This document shows, piece after piece, positions 20,290 to 32,216 of a stretch of DNA of 64,000 bases; within the stretch, counting starts at the first letter, position 1, and each line of letters opens with the position of its first letter. The notes under the pieces were generated by a model. It did no database searches. It had not been told where the DNA came from and saw nothing but the letters and a program-made list of their open reading frames with translations. The translations under genes and the position numbers were made by a program. Source of the DNA: Sciurus carolinensis (lineage: Eukaryota; Chordata; Mammalia; Rodentia; Sciuridae); the NCBI RefSeq assembly GCF_902686445.1, contig NC_062227.1:21874277-21938276 (forward strand), given 5' to 3'.

Positions 20290-21830
20290 CAAGTATAATT
20301 CCAATGCTTTATTGAGGTATGATTCATGTGTGCATATTAAAGTCTTTGATGTAGTAAGTTTTGACATCTGTATGCACCAGTGAAACCAACACTACAGTGA
20401 AGGAAATAGATATCCATCACCCTTAAAATCATTTTCCTGCCCCTTTGCCATTCTCAGACCCATATATCTTCCTCCAGCCTCCCTGCCTCTCCCACCTCTC
20501 ACCATTTTCAAGCAACCACTGTTTTCTCACTGTTGATTATTTTGAATTTCTTATAATTTTATGTAAACAGATTTATATAATATGAATTCACTTTTGTCTG
20601 GTTTCTTATATTTAACCTATTAATTTTAGATTTTTCCATATTGTTTCCAGATTGACTATTTCCATTTAATTGCTGAGCACTGTTTCATTACATGGATATA
20701 CTACAATTTGGTTTTATCCATCTACTTTCTTATGAATGATGAGTTTTCATTGTATATAAATGTGTTTACATATATCTAGGCTTTCTTTTAGGAGTGCAAT
20801 GACTGGAGCATGTGGTAGACATAAGATTAATATTGTCAGAAACTGCCAAAATCTTTTCCAAAGCAGTTCTAACATTTTTCATTCCCTTGAGCAGTATATG
20901 AGAGATCTATTCTCTACAACCTTGTCAACAATTGGTATGGTCAGCCTTTCTTAACTTGAGCCATTCATGGGAGTGGTAGTATCTCATTTTACTTTTAATA
21001 TTTCTAGTACAATAATGTTGAACATCTTCTTATATGATTACTTGCTATTTATATATATATTCTTTAGTGAAGTGTCTATTCAAGTTGTTTTGTCATTTAT
21101 TTATTGGTGTCTTTTTTCTTATTGATTTCCAAATGATTTCATATTTTCTGAATATGTCACCTGTCAGATATATTACTTTCATATACTTTTTTCAAAGTCA
21201 TTTAATTAATTAATTTATTTACTTAATATTGATACTCGGTATTGAAACCAAGTGTGCTTTACCACTGAGTTAATCCCCAGCCATTTTTTAAAAAATTTGA
21301 AACAGTGTCTTGCTAAGAGGCCTAGGTTGGCCTTCAACTTGCAATCTTCCTGCATTACTGTACCATGTTTTTCACAATCATTGACTTCTCTTTTCATTAT
21401 GTCAACCATGTTTTAGAAGAGAAGAGCTTTTAATTTTAGGAAGACCATTTATATTTTTCTTTATTTAAAGTTAAGATGTTTCTATTGGTCTTGTCTATGT
21501 TTTGCCTAACCCATGTTCACAGGATTTTCTTTTTTTTCCTTACAAAACCTTACACATTTAGGTTTTATGTTTAAGTCTCAGATTCAGTTTGAGTTGACTT
21601 TTATGTATGGCACAATATACGGACCATGATTCATTTTAGGTATATTTGGATATCCATTCGTGCTACAACCATTTGTTGAAAAGACCCTCCTTTCTCCCCT
21701 TATTTAAGTTGCCCATCTAGGTGTGAGTATATTTATGGACTCTTTATTCTGCCTCTTTGATGTAATGGGGTTCCACTTAATTCTTTCAGTATAAACCTTA
21801 CTGCTGGACCACAGGTGGAACATTTTTAAA
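20290..21830 (-). repeat. Ancient L1 (3' UTR and ORF2 end), diverged
   Basis: The text tattgaggtatgattcatg, cagtgaaaccaacactacag and atatccatcacccttaaaat is typical of the reversed 3' region of old mammalian L1. Later parts (agtgaagtgtctattcaagt, catttgttgaaaagaccctc) match reversed ORF2 carboxyl sequence. A SINE is inserted at 21218-21370. Too decayed for any open frame. Confidence 0.7.
21218..21370 (-). repeat. Composite ID/B1 SINE, old
   Basis: ggtattgaaaccaagtgtgctttaccactgag and cagtgtcttgctaagaggcc are the reversed SINE body with many substitutions. It interrupts the ancient L1. Confidence 0.7.
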
Positions 21831-21839
21831 CTGGCATTT

Positions 21840-22185
21840 TTTTTCTTATTTTTTCCTTTTCTTTTTCTTCTCCCTCTTCACATCCTTAATGGCAGCAGAA
21901 ACAAGACCAGTGTTTTTCCCAACCCACTCTAAGCTATCATGTTCTTCACACCATGAAGAATATCACTGCCCCCAGAAAAAAGCAACTCCAAGTCTAGGAA
22001 CTGAAGCAATGGCTCTCTCACGGACATCTACTGGACACTAATTAATTATATCTACTGATATGTTTGGGATCCCAATTCTTGTGTTCCCACTGACAGGGAG
22101 AATCAGTCTCTGGAACAAGCATCCCCATTGTTTCTCCTTTGCTAACAAATCAATAAAACTTTTTCCTTTTTCTCAAAACCTTGTC
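21840..22185 (+). repeat. Possible solo LTR or old insertion
   Basis: This block interrupts ancient L1 sequence. It ends in a polyadenylation-like context (aatcaataaaactttttcc), as an LTR might. No paired boundary motif or target duplication was established, so the call is weak. Confidence 0.3.
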
Positions 22186-22610
22186 CTCATTAATAAATCG
22201 GCAATGGTTACAAGGATCAAGTTTTGGTATCATTCTTATCTACCTGATGTCAATACCATAGTCTGATTAATGTAGGCTTATAAGGAATCTTGAAATCAGG
22301 TAGTGTTTGTCCTTTAACTTGGTTATTTTTCTAAGTTGTTATAGTGTACATCCTTTTTATTTTTACATGATTTGAACATCAGTTTTATAATTTCTTTAAA
22401 TTTTTGTAGGACTTTTATTGAGATTGCACTGAATCTGTATATTAATTTGAGAATAGACATCTTAACCATACTGAGTCCCCTGAACAACATTTGTCTTCCA
22501 CTTCTTTGGGTCTTCCTTAGTTCTCTTGGCAATATTTTGTAGTGGCAAGTGTACAGATATTTTATATATGCGGATAGATTATTCACAAATAATGTGCCTT
22601 TTCCAAACTT
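22186..22610 (-). repeat. Ancient L1 ORF2 fragment
   Basis: The minus strand at 22323-22586 gives an 87-residue reading with KMSILKLIYRFSAISIKV, the decayed counterpart of the ORF2 segment [21 protein letters not shown] in the younger L1s. It probably continues the same old L1 as 20290-21830. Confidence 0.75.
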
Positions 22611-23390
22611 TTGGTACTTCTATAAATGTCATTATTTGTAAATAACACTTGTTATTATTATGTGTTCACTGAACCATCAAATAAATATTTAATAATATAT
22701 GTTGAGGAATATTTTTGTTTGAAAGTATAGACTATTGTAGGATATAGAAGTTATTTGATACTTAATATGCATAGACACGTATTTCCATATCATCTTCAGA
22801 AATCAATAGCAATACATTAAAACCAGGGAGAAAAATGTCGCAGAGCCAGTACTGCAAATCATTTAATAAAATATTGACCAATAAAATAATGTAATTTAGT
22901 AGCTTTCAGCTTTATGTGTGCTTTATTTGTATCTGTTTAAAATATAAAGTTGTACTTGTTTTCACCTCAGAAAATTCCTGAAATCATGGATGATGAGTAG
23001 GCCAATTCTATGTATTTGGGTATGTGTATATGTATCAATTTCTATATTGCCGAATCTGCCAGGAATGTGTAGTGTAAGGTGTTCTTAAAGTTAATTACTG
23101 TGCATTACGTCTGCCTTATATAGTTCCTAGCACACTTTAGGATCAATATACGGTGGTCATTTTCTTTTTCTTGTACTTCGTACTTTTGGATATTTAGGTT
23201 TATTTTATTCTTGCAATAAAATTAATGTCACAATGAATATATATACATATTCATATTTGAATCTACACCAAAATCTTATGTTACTGACAGTATACATACA
23301 TGCACTTTTATTTTATTTCTAGAAATCAGTTTAGTGAGTCAATGAATAAGAGCATATATAATTTTGGAAGTTGTCAAATTTTCCTTCATG
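22611..23390. other. AT-rich unassigned sequence
   Basis: Very AT-rich, no coding potential, and no repeat that I can name. Confidence 0.4.
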
Positions 23391-23394
23391 GCAG

Positions 23395-23845
23395 TTATTA
23401 GTTTCCTGTGTCTGCTGTACCAAATCCCCACAAACATAGTTGTTTAAAGCAAGATACATTAATTTTCTCAGAGATCTGGAAAGAGAAGTCAGAAATTAGT
23501 TTCACTGGCCAAAATCAAGGTGTCAGCAGAGTCATGCTTTTGAGTCTCCATGGAAGAATCTGCACTGTGCCTTTTCCAGCTTCTCATGGCTGCCAGCACT
23601 TCTTGACCTATTACTGCATCACCAATTTCTGCCTTCATGGTCATACTGTCTTCACCTATTCTATGTATGTCAACCCTCCCCTCTGTCCTTTCTCTTCAGG
23701 ACAACTTGTGACTACCTGTCAGAGACCCATCTAACAATCTCATATGAACTTCCAATTTCATCATGCTTAGCTTAATCACATTTTAAGAACTTTACCATAT
23801 AAGGTAAGACTTACAGGTTCAACAAATTGTACTTGATAGTAAGGG
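23395..23845 (-). repeat. Ancient MaLR/ERVL-type LTR (probable)
   Basis: The series tttcctgtgtctgctgtacc, aaatcaaggtgtcagcagag, ccttttccagcttctcatgg and aacaatctcatatgaactt resembles a reversed old LTR class. The 108-residue plus-strand frame across it is not a recognised protein. Confidence 0.45.
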
Positions 23846-23859
23846 GAGCCATTATTAAT

Positions 23860-24060
23860 TATTTTTTAATTCATTTATTTTTATTTTTTACAGACTGCTT
23901 TTTGATTCATTGTACACAAATGGAGTACATCATTTAGTTTCAAAGGTTGGATACAATGTAATTCATATCATTCATGTAATCATACATGGACATAGGGTAA
24001 TGATGTCTGTCTCATTCCATGATTTTTCATACCCCCCTCATTTCCTTATACATAATCTAA
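23860..24060 (-). repeat. L1 3' UTR fragment
   Basis: ttgtacacaaatggagtacatc and tcatacatggacatagggtaatgatg correspond to the 3' UTR seen in the full-length L1s at 24880-24970 and 37770-37860. Confidence 0.75.
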
Positions 24061-24271
24061 AATTGAGAGAATGGAGGAACTTTACATTATTAATCCTTTA
24101 ATAGTAATCATAATATTTTGATCTCAAGGGCAGTGTAAGAAAATATTTGTTTCATTTTACACCCTCACCAACTGAATATATTGACAAACTTTTCAATCTT
24201 TGCCAATTTAATATTGAGAAATAATATCTTGCTGCAGTTTTAGTTGCATCTCTCTTATTAAAAGCAAGTTT

Positions 24272-24362
24272 CAGGGGCCAGGGATGTAGCTCCAAGATAG
24301 TGTGCTTGCCTTTCATGCATGAGGCCCTGGGTTGGAACCCCAGCACCACCCCCAAAAAACAG
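24272..24362 (+). repeat. ID SINE
   Basis: gggatgtagctccaagatag through gccctgggttggaaccccagcaccacccccaaaaaac is a near-complete ID element with its short A tail. Confidence 0.85.
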
Positions 24363-24370
24363 TCTGTGCC

Positions 24371-24600
24371 TCTCTCTTTTTTTTCTTTTTTCGGTGGGGT
24401 GTACCAGGGATTGAACTCTCAGAGGCACTCAAACACTGAGCAACATCCCCAACCCTATTTTACATTTTATTTAGATACAGGGTCTCACTGAGTTGCTTAG
24501 TACCTCACTGTTGCTGAGGATGGCTTTGAACTCTCGATCCTCCTGACTCAGCCTCCCGAGCTGCTGGAATTACAGCTGTGCACCATCACGCTTGACTCCT
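24371..24600 (-). repeat. Composite B1/ID SINE
   Basis: A T-rich left end, then accagggattgaactctcag, cactgagcaacatccccaac, gggtctcactgagttgctta and ggaattacagctgtgcacca. Same class as 17641-17847, opposite in orientation to the ID next to it. Confidence 0.85.
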
Positions 24601-24821
24601 TTTATAATTTTAAAAAGAAGTTACATTTTTTGCTGTTTATACTTTTTAAATGTTGTTGATGGTTTATTGGATTTTTAATGTCTCTGTATCAACTTTTATA
24701 TAGAAGGGAAATCAACATATTTCTGGAGGGGTTAGATGTAGATTTCCCCCCATTGTCTTTCTAGCTGTTTATCATATTTTGCCATGCAGTATTGTTATTT
24801 TTATTTATATAATCAAGCATA
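24601..24821 (-). repeat. Ancient L1 flank split by L1 element 2
   Basis: The AT-rich sequence left of the young L1 (including gccatgcagtattgttattt) and the sequence right of it from 32217 (ttgggtttcaagtaatagttagg) read as one old reversed L1 interrupted by the insertion. Confidence 0.5.
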
Positions 24822-24839
24822 TCGATATTTTTACTTCTA
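24822..24839 (+). repeat. Target-site duplication of L1 element 2 (left)
   Basis: tcgatatttttacttcta, identical over 18 bp to 32199-32216. It marks the 3' (poly-A) end of the minus-strand L1. Confidence 0.93.
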
Positions 24840-24879
24840 TTTTTTTTCTTTTTCTCTTTTTTCTTTTTATTTTTTTATT

Positions 24880-25121
24880 GTAAACAAATGGGATACATGT
24901 TGTTTCTCTGTTTGTACATAGAGTAAAGGCATACCATTTGTGTAATCATAAATTTACATAGGGTAATGTTGGTTGATTCATTCTGTTATTTTTGCCCTTC
25001 CCCTCACCCCTCCCACCCCGCTTTTCCCTCTATAGAGTCCTTCCTTCCCCCATTCTTGCCCCCCTCCCTAACCCTAACTCTAACCCTAAAACTAACCCCT
25101 CCCACGCCCCATTATGTATCA
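24880..25121 (-). other. L1 element 2 3' UTR with telomere-like tract
   Basis: It runs from the ORF2 stop to the A tail. At 25069-25097 the plus strand reads ctaaccctaactctaaccct and onward, a short run of degenerate telomere-type units. Around 25000-25020 it has C-rich runs (G-rich on the transcribed strand), a usual L1 3' UTR property. Confidence 0.8.
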
Positions 25122-28100
25122 TCATCCACTTATCAACGAGATCATTCTTCCTTTGGTTTTTTGAGATTGGCTTATCTCACTTAGCATGATATTCTCCAAT
25201 TTCATCCATTTGCCTGCAAATGCCATAATTTTATCATTCTTTATGGCTGAGCAATATTCCATTGTATATATATATATGCCACAGTTTCTTTATCCATTCA
25301 TCAACTGAAGGGCATTTAGGTTGGTTCCACAATCTGGCTACGGTGAATTGAGCAGCAATGAACATTGATGTGGCTGTATCTCTGTAGTATGCTGATTGTA
25401 AGTCCTTTGGGTATAGGCCAAAGAGTGGGATAGCTGGGTCAAATGGTAGTTCCATTTCAAGTTTTCTAAGGAATCTCCATACTGCTTTCCAGAGTGGCTG
25501 CACTAATTTGCAGCCCCACCAGCAATGTATGAGTGTACCTTTTTCCCCACATCCTCGCCAACACCTGTTGTTGCTTGTATTCTTGATAATCGCCATTCTA
25601 ATTGGGTGAGATGAAATCTTAGGGTGGTTTTATTTGCATTTCTCTTATTACTAGAGATGTTGAAAATTTTTCCATATGTTTGTTGATTGCTTTTAGGTCT
25701 TCTTCTGTGAAGTGTCTGTTCATTTCCTTAGACCATTTGTCGATTGGGTTATTTGTAGTCTTGGTGTTGAGTTTTGAGTTCTTTATAGATTCTGGAGATT
25801 AGTGCTCTATCTGAAGTATGATTGGCAAAGATTTTCTCCCACTCTGCAGGCTCTTTCTTCGCATTGCTGATAGTTTCCTTTGCTGAGAGAAAGCTTTTTA
25901 GTTTAAATCTATCCCAGTTGATGATTCTTGCTTTTATTTCTTGTGCTTTGGGAATCCTGTTAAGGAAGTCTGGTCCTAAGCCGACATGTTGAAGATCTGG
26001 ACCTACTTTTTCTTCTATAAGATGCAGGGTCTCTGATCTGATTCCGAGGTCCTTAATCCATTTTGAGCTTAGTTTCGTGCATTGTGAGAAATATGGGTTT
26101 AGTTTCATTCTGTTGCATATGGATTCCAATTTTCCCAGCACCATTTGTTGAAGAGGCTATCTTTCCTCCATTGCATATTTTGGGCCCCTTTGTCTAGTAT
26201 GAGAAAATTGTATTTATTTGGGTTTGTGTCCATGTCCTCTATTCTGTACCATTGATCTACCTGTCTACTTTGGTACCAATACCATGCTGTTTTTGTTACT
26301 ATTGCTTTGTAGTATAGTTGAAGTTCTGGTATTGCTATACCCCCTGCTTCATTTTTCCTGCGAAGGATAGCTTTAGCTATTCTGGGTTTCTTATTCTTTC
26401 AGATGAATTTCATGATTGTTTGTTCTATTTCTGTAAGGTACGTCGTTGGGATTTTAATTGGAATTGCATTGAATCTGTATAGCACTTTTGGTAGTATGAC
26501 CATTTTGACAATATTAATTCTGCCTATCCAGGAACATGGGAGATCTTTCCATTTTCTGAGTTGTTCTTTAATTTCTTTCTTTAGTGTTCTGTAGTTCTCA
26601 TTGTAGAGGTCTTTCACCTCTTTTGTGAGATTGATTCCCAAGTATTTTATTTTTTTCGATGCTATTGTGAATGGGGTAGTTTTCCTAACTTCTCTTTCTG
26701 AAGATTCATCACTTATGTATAAGAATGCATTAGATTTATGAGCATTGATCATATATCCTGCTACATTACTAAATTCACTTAGAGTTCTAAGAGTTTTCTG
26801 GTGGAATTTCCTGGTTCCTCTAAGTATATAATCATATCATCCGCAAATAGGGATAGTTTGAGTTCTTCTTTTCCTATTCATATCCCTTTAATTTCTTTGG
26901 TCTGTCTAATTGTTCTGGCTAGAGTTTCAAGGATGATATTGAATAGGAGTGGTGAAAGAGGGCATCCCTGCCTTGTTCCAGATTTTAGGGGGAATGCTTT
27001 CAGTTTTTCACCATTTAGAATGATATTGGCCATGGGCTTAGCATAGATGACCTTTACAATGTTAGGAACGTTCCCACTATCCCTATTTTTTCTAGTGTTT
27101 GAACAAGAAGGGTGCTGTATTTTATCAAATGCTTTTTCTGCATCTATCAAAATAATCTTGTGATTCTTGACTTTAAGTCTGTTGATATGGTGAATTACAT
27201 TTATTGATTCCTGATGTTGAACCAACCTTGCATCCCTGGGATGAAACCCACTTGATCATGGTGCACTATCTTTTTAATATGTTTTTGTATGCGATTTGCT
27301 AAAATTTTGTTAAGAGTTTTTGTGTCAATGGTCATTAAGGATATTGGTCTAAAATTTTCTTTCCTCGATGTGTCTCTGTCTGGTTTAGGAATCAGGGTGA
27401 TATTGGTTTCATAGAATGAGTTTGGGAGTGTTCTCTCCTCTTCTATTTCATGGAATAGTTTGAGGAGTATTGGAATGAGCTCTTCTTTAAAGGTTTTGTA
27501 GAACTTGGCTGAGAACCCATCAGGTCCTGAACATTTCTTTGTTGGTAGGCTTTTGATGACTTCTTCTATTTCGTTACTTGAAATTGGTCTATTGAAATTG
27601 TGTATGTCCTCCTCGTTTAGTTTAGGCAATTCATATGTCTCTAGAAACTTGTTGATATCTTCGAAATTTTCTATTTTGTTGGAGTATAGATTTTCAAAAT
27701 AGCTTCTAATTATGTTTTGTATTTCAATCATGTGTGTTGTGATATTTCCTTGTTCATTCCGAATTTTGGTGATTTGGCTTTTCTCTCTTCTTCTCTTTGT
27801 TAGTGTGGCTAAAGGTTTGTCAATTTTTGTTTATTTTTTCAAAGAACCAATTATTTATTTTGTCAATTTTTTGTATTGTTTCTTTTGTTTCAATTTCATT
27901 GATTTCAGCTCTGAGTTTAACTATTTCCTGTCTTCTACTACTTTTGGTGTTGGTCTGTTCTTCTTTTTCTAGGGCTTTGAGCTGTAGTGTTAGGTCGTTT
28001 ATTTGTTGAGTTTTACTTCTTTTATTGAATGTGCTCCATGAAATAAATCTTCCTCTAAGTACTGCTTTCATGGTGTCCCAGAGATTTTGATATGTTTCTT

Positions 28101-28956
28101 TGTTCTCATTTACCTCTAAGAAATTTTTAATTTCCTTCCTAATATCTTCTGTTATCCATTCATCATATAATAGCATATTGTTTAATCTCCAGGTTTTGGA
28201 GTAATTTCTGTTTTTTACTCTTTCATTTATTTCCAATTTCAATCCATTATGATCTGATAGAATACAAGGAAGTGTCTCTATCTTCTTGTATTTGCTAACA
28301 TTAGCTTTGTGGCATAATATATGGTCTATTTTAGAGAAGGATCCATGTGCTGCTGAGAAGAAAGTGTATTCACTCTTCATTGGATGGTATATTCTATAAA
28401 TGTCTGTTAAGTCTAAATTATTGATTGTGTTATTGAGTTATATGGTTTCTTTGTTCAATTTTTGTTTGGAAGATCTGTCCAGTGGTGAGAGAGGCGTGTT
28501 AAAATCACCTTGTATGATTGTGTTATGGTCTATTTGGTTTCTGAGATTGAGAAGGATTTGTTTGACATACATGGGTGAGCCACTGTTTGGGGCATAGATA
28601 TTTATGATTGTTATGTCTTGCTGATTTATGGTTCCCTTAAGCAGTATGAAATGTCCTTCTTTATCCCTTCTGACTAACTTTGACTTGAAGTTCACATTAT
28701 CTGAAATGAGGATGGATATCCCAGCTTTTTTGCTGGGTCCATGTGCATGGTATGTTTTTTCCTATCCTTTCACCTTTAGTCTATGGGTATCTCTTTCTAT
28801 GAGATGAGTCTCTTGCAGGCAACATATTGTTGGATCTTTCTTTTTTATCCAATCTGCCAGTCTATGTCTTTTGATTGATGAATTCAGGCCATTAATATTC
28901 AGGGTTATTATTGAGATATGATTTGTATTCCCAGTCATTTGACTCATTTTATTCAT
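25122..28956 (-). pseudogene. L1 element 2 ORF2, broken
   Basis: The start is taken at MNKMSQMTGN (28956) and the end at the TGA at 25122. The endonuclease domain shows INGLNSSIKRHR and CLQETHL, with the conserved Asn and Glu of the APE fold. The reverse transcriptase shows [22 protein letters not shown] and an intact FADD motif near 26845. The carboxyl part keeps the Cys-rich segment ([18 protein letters not shown]). At least eight separate open pieces in shifting frames cover it, so no full polyprotein can be made. Confidence 0.92.
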
Positions 28957-28991
28957 TTATTTGTTTATTTTTGACATGACTTGGTTCTTCT

Positions 28992-30023
28992 TTATTTGAG
29001 AGTTCCTTTAGGATAGCTCCTCCCTTTGCTGATTTGCTTCTTTGTTTTTCGTCTCTTTCTCATGGAATATTTCGCTGAGAATGTTCTGTAATGCTGGCTT
29101 ATTTTTGTATATTCTTTTAGCTTTTGTTTATCATGGAAGGATTTTATTTCATTGTCGAATCTGAAGGTAAGTTTTGCTGGGTATAAGATTCTTGGTTGGC
29201 ATCCATTTTCTTTCAGAGCTTGAAAAATGTTATTCCAGGCCCTTCTAGTTTTTAAGGTCTGGATTGAAAAATCTGCTGATATTCGTATTGGTTTCCCCCT
29301 GAATGTAATTTGGTTCTTTTCTCTCACAGCCTTTAAAATTCTGTCTTTATTTTGTATGTTAGGTATTTTCATTATAACGTGCCTTGGTGTGGGTCTGTTG
29401 TAATTTTGTGTATTTGGAGTCCTATAAGCCTCTTGAACTTGATTTTCCAAATCATTCTTCAGATATGGGGAATTTTCTGAAATTATTTCATTGAATAGAT
29501 TGTTCATTCCTTTGGTTTTTTTTCTCTAAGCCTTCCTCAATCCCAATAATTCTCAAATTTGGCCTTTTCATGATATCCCATAGTTCTTGCAGATTCTGTT
29601 CATGATTTCTTACCATCTTCTCTGTTTGTGCAGCTTTGTTTTGAAGTTTAAATATTTTGTCTTCAATATCTGAGGTTCTGTCTTCCAGGTGTTCTATTCT
29701 ATTGGTTGTGCTTTCTATGGAGTTCTTAATTTGGTTTATTGTTTCCTTCATTTCAAGGATTTCTGTTTGTTTTTTTTTTTCAATATCTCTAACTCTTTAT
29801 TGACATGGTCTTTTGCTTCCTGTATTTGCTCTTTTAACTGTCAATTGATGCGTTCATTCAATGCCTGCATTTACTTTTTCATTTCATCGTTTGTTTCCCT
29901 TATCATGTTAATTATGTACATTCTGAACTTCCTTTCTGACATTTCTTCTGCCATGCTGTCATTGGATTTTATTGATGTAACATCCAGATTTGTTTGAGGC
30001 ATTTTCTTCCCTTGTTTTCTCAT
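28992..30023 (-). pseudogene. L1 element 2 ORF1, broken
   Basis: It starts at an ATG encoding MRKQGKK-type sequence at 30023. The amino part (about 29750-30023) is coiled-coil-like but frame-shifted around a T-run near 29770. The middle (29488-29751) and end (28992-29507) carry the RNA-binding domain, with EKNQITFRGKPIRI and ARRAWNN-like words (TRRAWNNIFQ). The domains appear in the normal order. The last residues diverge after a frameshift near 29100. Confidence 0.88.
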
Positions 30024-32198
30024 GTCGTTCAGGTATCAGTGGACTGCTGAGATCTTGCAGATTTCCTCTATTGACTTATAATGTCCCTGAAGATTGCTAG
30101 TGTATCCCCTCTTATCCTTCAGTAGCCTGAAGTCTTGGAGGAAGTAGATAATGCGGTGCTCTCCAAGGAATCTGCCTCTCTAAGGGTGGTGATCTTCAGG
30201 TGGGGTATATTCCCTGCTAGTGTGCAGAGGTGCCTCCACTTGTTGACCAATGGTCATCCAAGGGGGAACTAGGCTACGAACTGAGGCAAGGCCTGTTTGG
30301 GCCTGTGTCTCTGGTTTTACCATCCTTGTGGGAAAACCTCACCCGGCGGGGAAGACTCACCTGGTGGGGAGGTCTCGCTAGTCAGTTCCCCTCCTAGAGG
30401 TTCCTCTCAGTCCACAATTACTGCCTGGGCAGGGCAGCCTTCCCAGGCAACATTCCCAGGGGCCCGGACCTACCTCCTGGGCCTGGGAGCCTCACCCTTT
30501 GCTCCACCCCTCAGCTTGTCTCTGTGTAGCTCTTTCACCAAAAGGCGCCTAGGTCCCCGGACCGTGCTTTGCACCTAATTGCCTGGCTATGCGACCCCTC
30601 CTCTGAGCAGCCACCTGGAGCCTTGTACATATGCTCTGAGCCCCAGTGACCTGCCGCTCGCCTCTTCCTCCAGGCAGCCACCCGGTGTTCTGTGTGGGCG
30701 CTTGGAGTCCAAGCAACTCACTGCGCACCTCCACCTCCTCAGGGTGCTCCCTCCCCCATTGTTAAGGAGATTGCTCTGGGTCCAAACAGCTTGCCACCCA
30801 GCTCTTCCTCTGGCAGCCGCCGGAGCCCCAGCGAGTTGCTCCGAAACCAAGTGTTGTGCTGCGCGGCCTCCTCTGCAAAGTTCCCCGCTGTACGTATTCA
30901 CTGCTCCAGCAGGAGAAGGGTATCTTGCCGCCTGGGCAGGGCAGCCTTCCCAGGCAATGTTCCCAGGGACCCGGACCTACCTCCTGGGCCTAGGAGCCTC
31001 ACCATTCGCAGACGAGTTTCCTTAGGCTGCCTCTCCTCAGAGAATCTGCCTGTAGTCCTGGAACCTTTGCTCCGCCCCTCAGCCTGACTCTGTAGCTCTT
31101 CCACTGAAAAGTTGCATAGGACCTGGGACCTTGTTCTGCACCTAATCGCCTGCCTATGCAGGCCGTCCTCTGGGCAGCCACCGAAGCCTGGCGGTTTACT
31201 CTGAAACCAAGCATTGTGCTGCGCGGCCTCCTCTGCAAAGTTCCCCGCTGTACGTGTTCACTACTCCAGCGAGGAGAAGAGTATCTTGCTGCCTGGGCAG
31301 GGCAGCCTTCCCAGGCAACGTTCCCAGGGTCCAGGACCTACCTCTTGGGCCTGGGAGCCTCACCCTTCGCAGACGAGTTTCCTTAGGCTGCCTCTCCTCA
31401 GAGAATCTGCCCGTAGTCCTGGAACCTTTGCTCCGCCCCTCAGCTTGACTTTGCAGCTCTTCCACCGAAAAGCTGCATAGGACCTGGGACCCTGTTCTGC
31501 ACCTAATTGCCTGCCTATGCAGGCCGTCCTCTGGGCAGCCGCCAAAGCCTGGCGGTTTACTCTGAAACCAAGCGTTGTGCTGCGCGGCCTCCTCTGCAAA
31601 GTTTCCTACTGTACGTGTTCACTGCTCCAGCGAGGAGAAGGGTATCTTGCTGCCTGGGCAGGGCAGCCTTCCCAGGCAACGTTCCCAGGGGCCAGGACCT
31701 ACCTCCTGGGCCTGGGAGCCTCACCCTTCGCAGACAAGTCTCCTTAGGCTGCCTCTCCTCAGAGAATCTGCCCGCAGTCCTGGAACCTTCGCTCTGCCCC
31801 TCAGCTTGTCTCTGCAGCTCTTCCACCGAAAAGCCTCATAGAACCTGGGACCCTATTCTGCACCTAATCGCCTGCCTATGCAGGCCGTCCTCTGGGCAGC
31901 CGCTGAAGCCTGGCAGTTTACTCTGAAACCAAGCACTGTGCTGAGCAGCTTCCTCTGCAAAGTTCCCAGTGGTCCGTGTTTACCACTCCAGCGGGGGGAG
32001 GAGTGTCTTGCCGGGCAACTCTACTTCACAAAGTTCCCTGCGTTCCGGGGCTACCACCCCATCCGGGACACCTCCCCAACAGGAGAGACTCACCCGGCGG
32101 CTTTGAGTTGGTCCCAAGTCATTCACTATCTCCTCTTTTGAATCTTGAGTCCTGGAGCAACATGAAATGCAGCCGCCCGCTAGTCTGCCATCTTGAAC
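30024..32198 (-). promoter_or_regulatory. L1 element 2 5' UTR with about 361-bp tandem monomers
   Basis: The GC- and CpG-rich region upstream of ORF1. The word cctgggcagggcagccttcc recurs at about 30931, 31292 and 31653, giving a 361-bp period, with a related earlier copy at 30423 and a diverged terminal unit near 31980. Tandem monomers act as internal promoters in mouse L1; a similar role here is inferred. The 5' end reads gccatcttgaa on the plus strand just before the target duplication. Many overlapping open frames through this region are consequences of the repeat and its GC content, not genes. Confidence 0.88.
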
Positions 32199-32216
32199 TC
32201 GATATTTTTACTTCTA
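32199..32216 (+). repeat. Target-site duplication of L1 element 2 (right)
   Basis: The second copy of tcgatatttttacttcta, adjacent to the 5' end of the element. Confidence 0.93.

Larger units (their letters stand above)
24840..32198 (-). mobile_element. LINE-1 element 2, full length, ORFs broken
   Basis: A 7.36-kb minus-strand L1 with all parts: an A-rich tail (24840-24880), a 3' UTR to 25121, ORF2 (25122-28956), a 35-bp spacer, ORF1 (28992-30023) and a long GC-rich 5' UTR with tandem monomers (to 32198). Matching 18-bp target duplications show a standard target-primed insertion that was not 5'-truncated. Multiple frameshifts in both ORFs mean it has since lost activity. Confidence 0.95.

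Noticed and set aside
24272..24362. tRNA gene
   Set aside because: The A-box-like start is that of an ID SINE; it lacks a cloverleaf and has an A tail.
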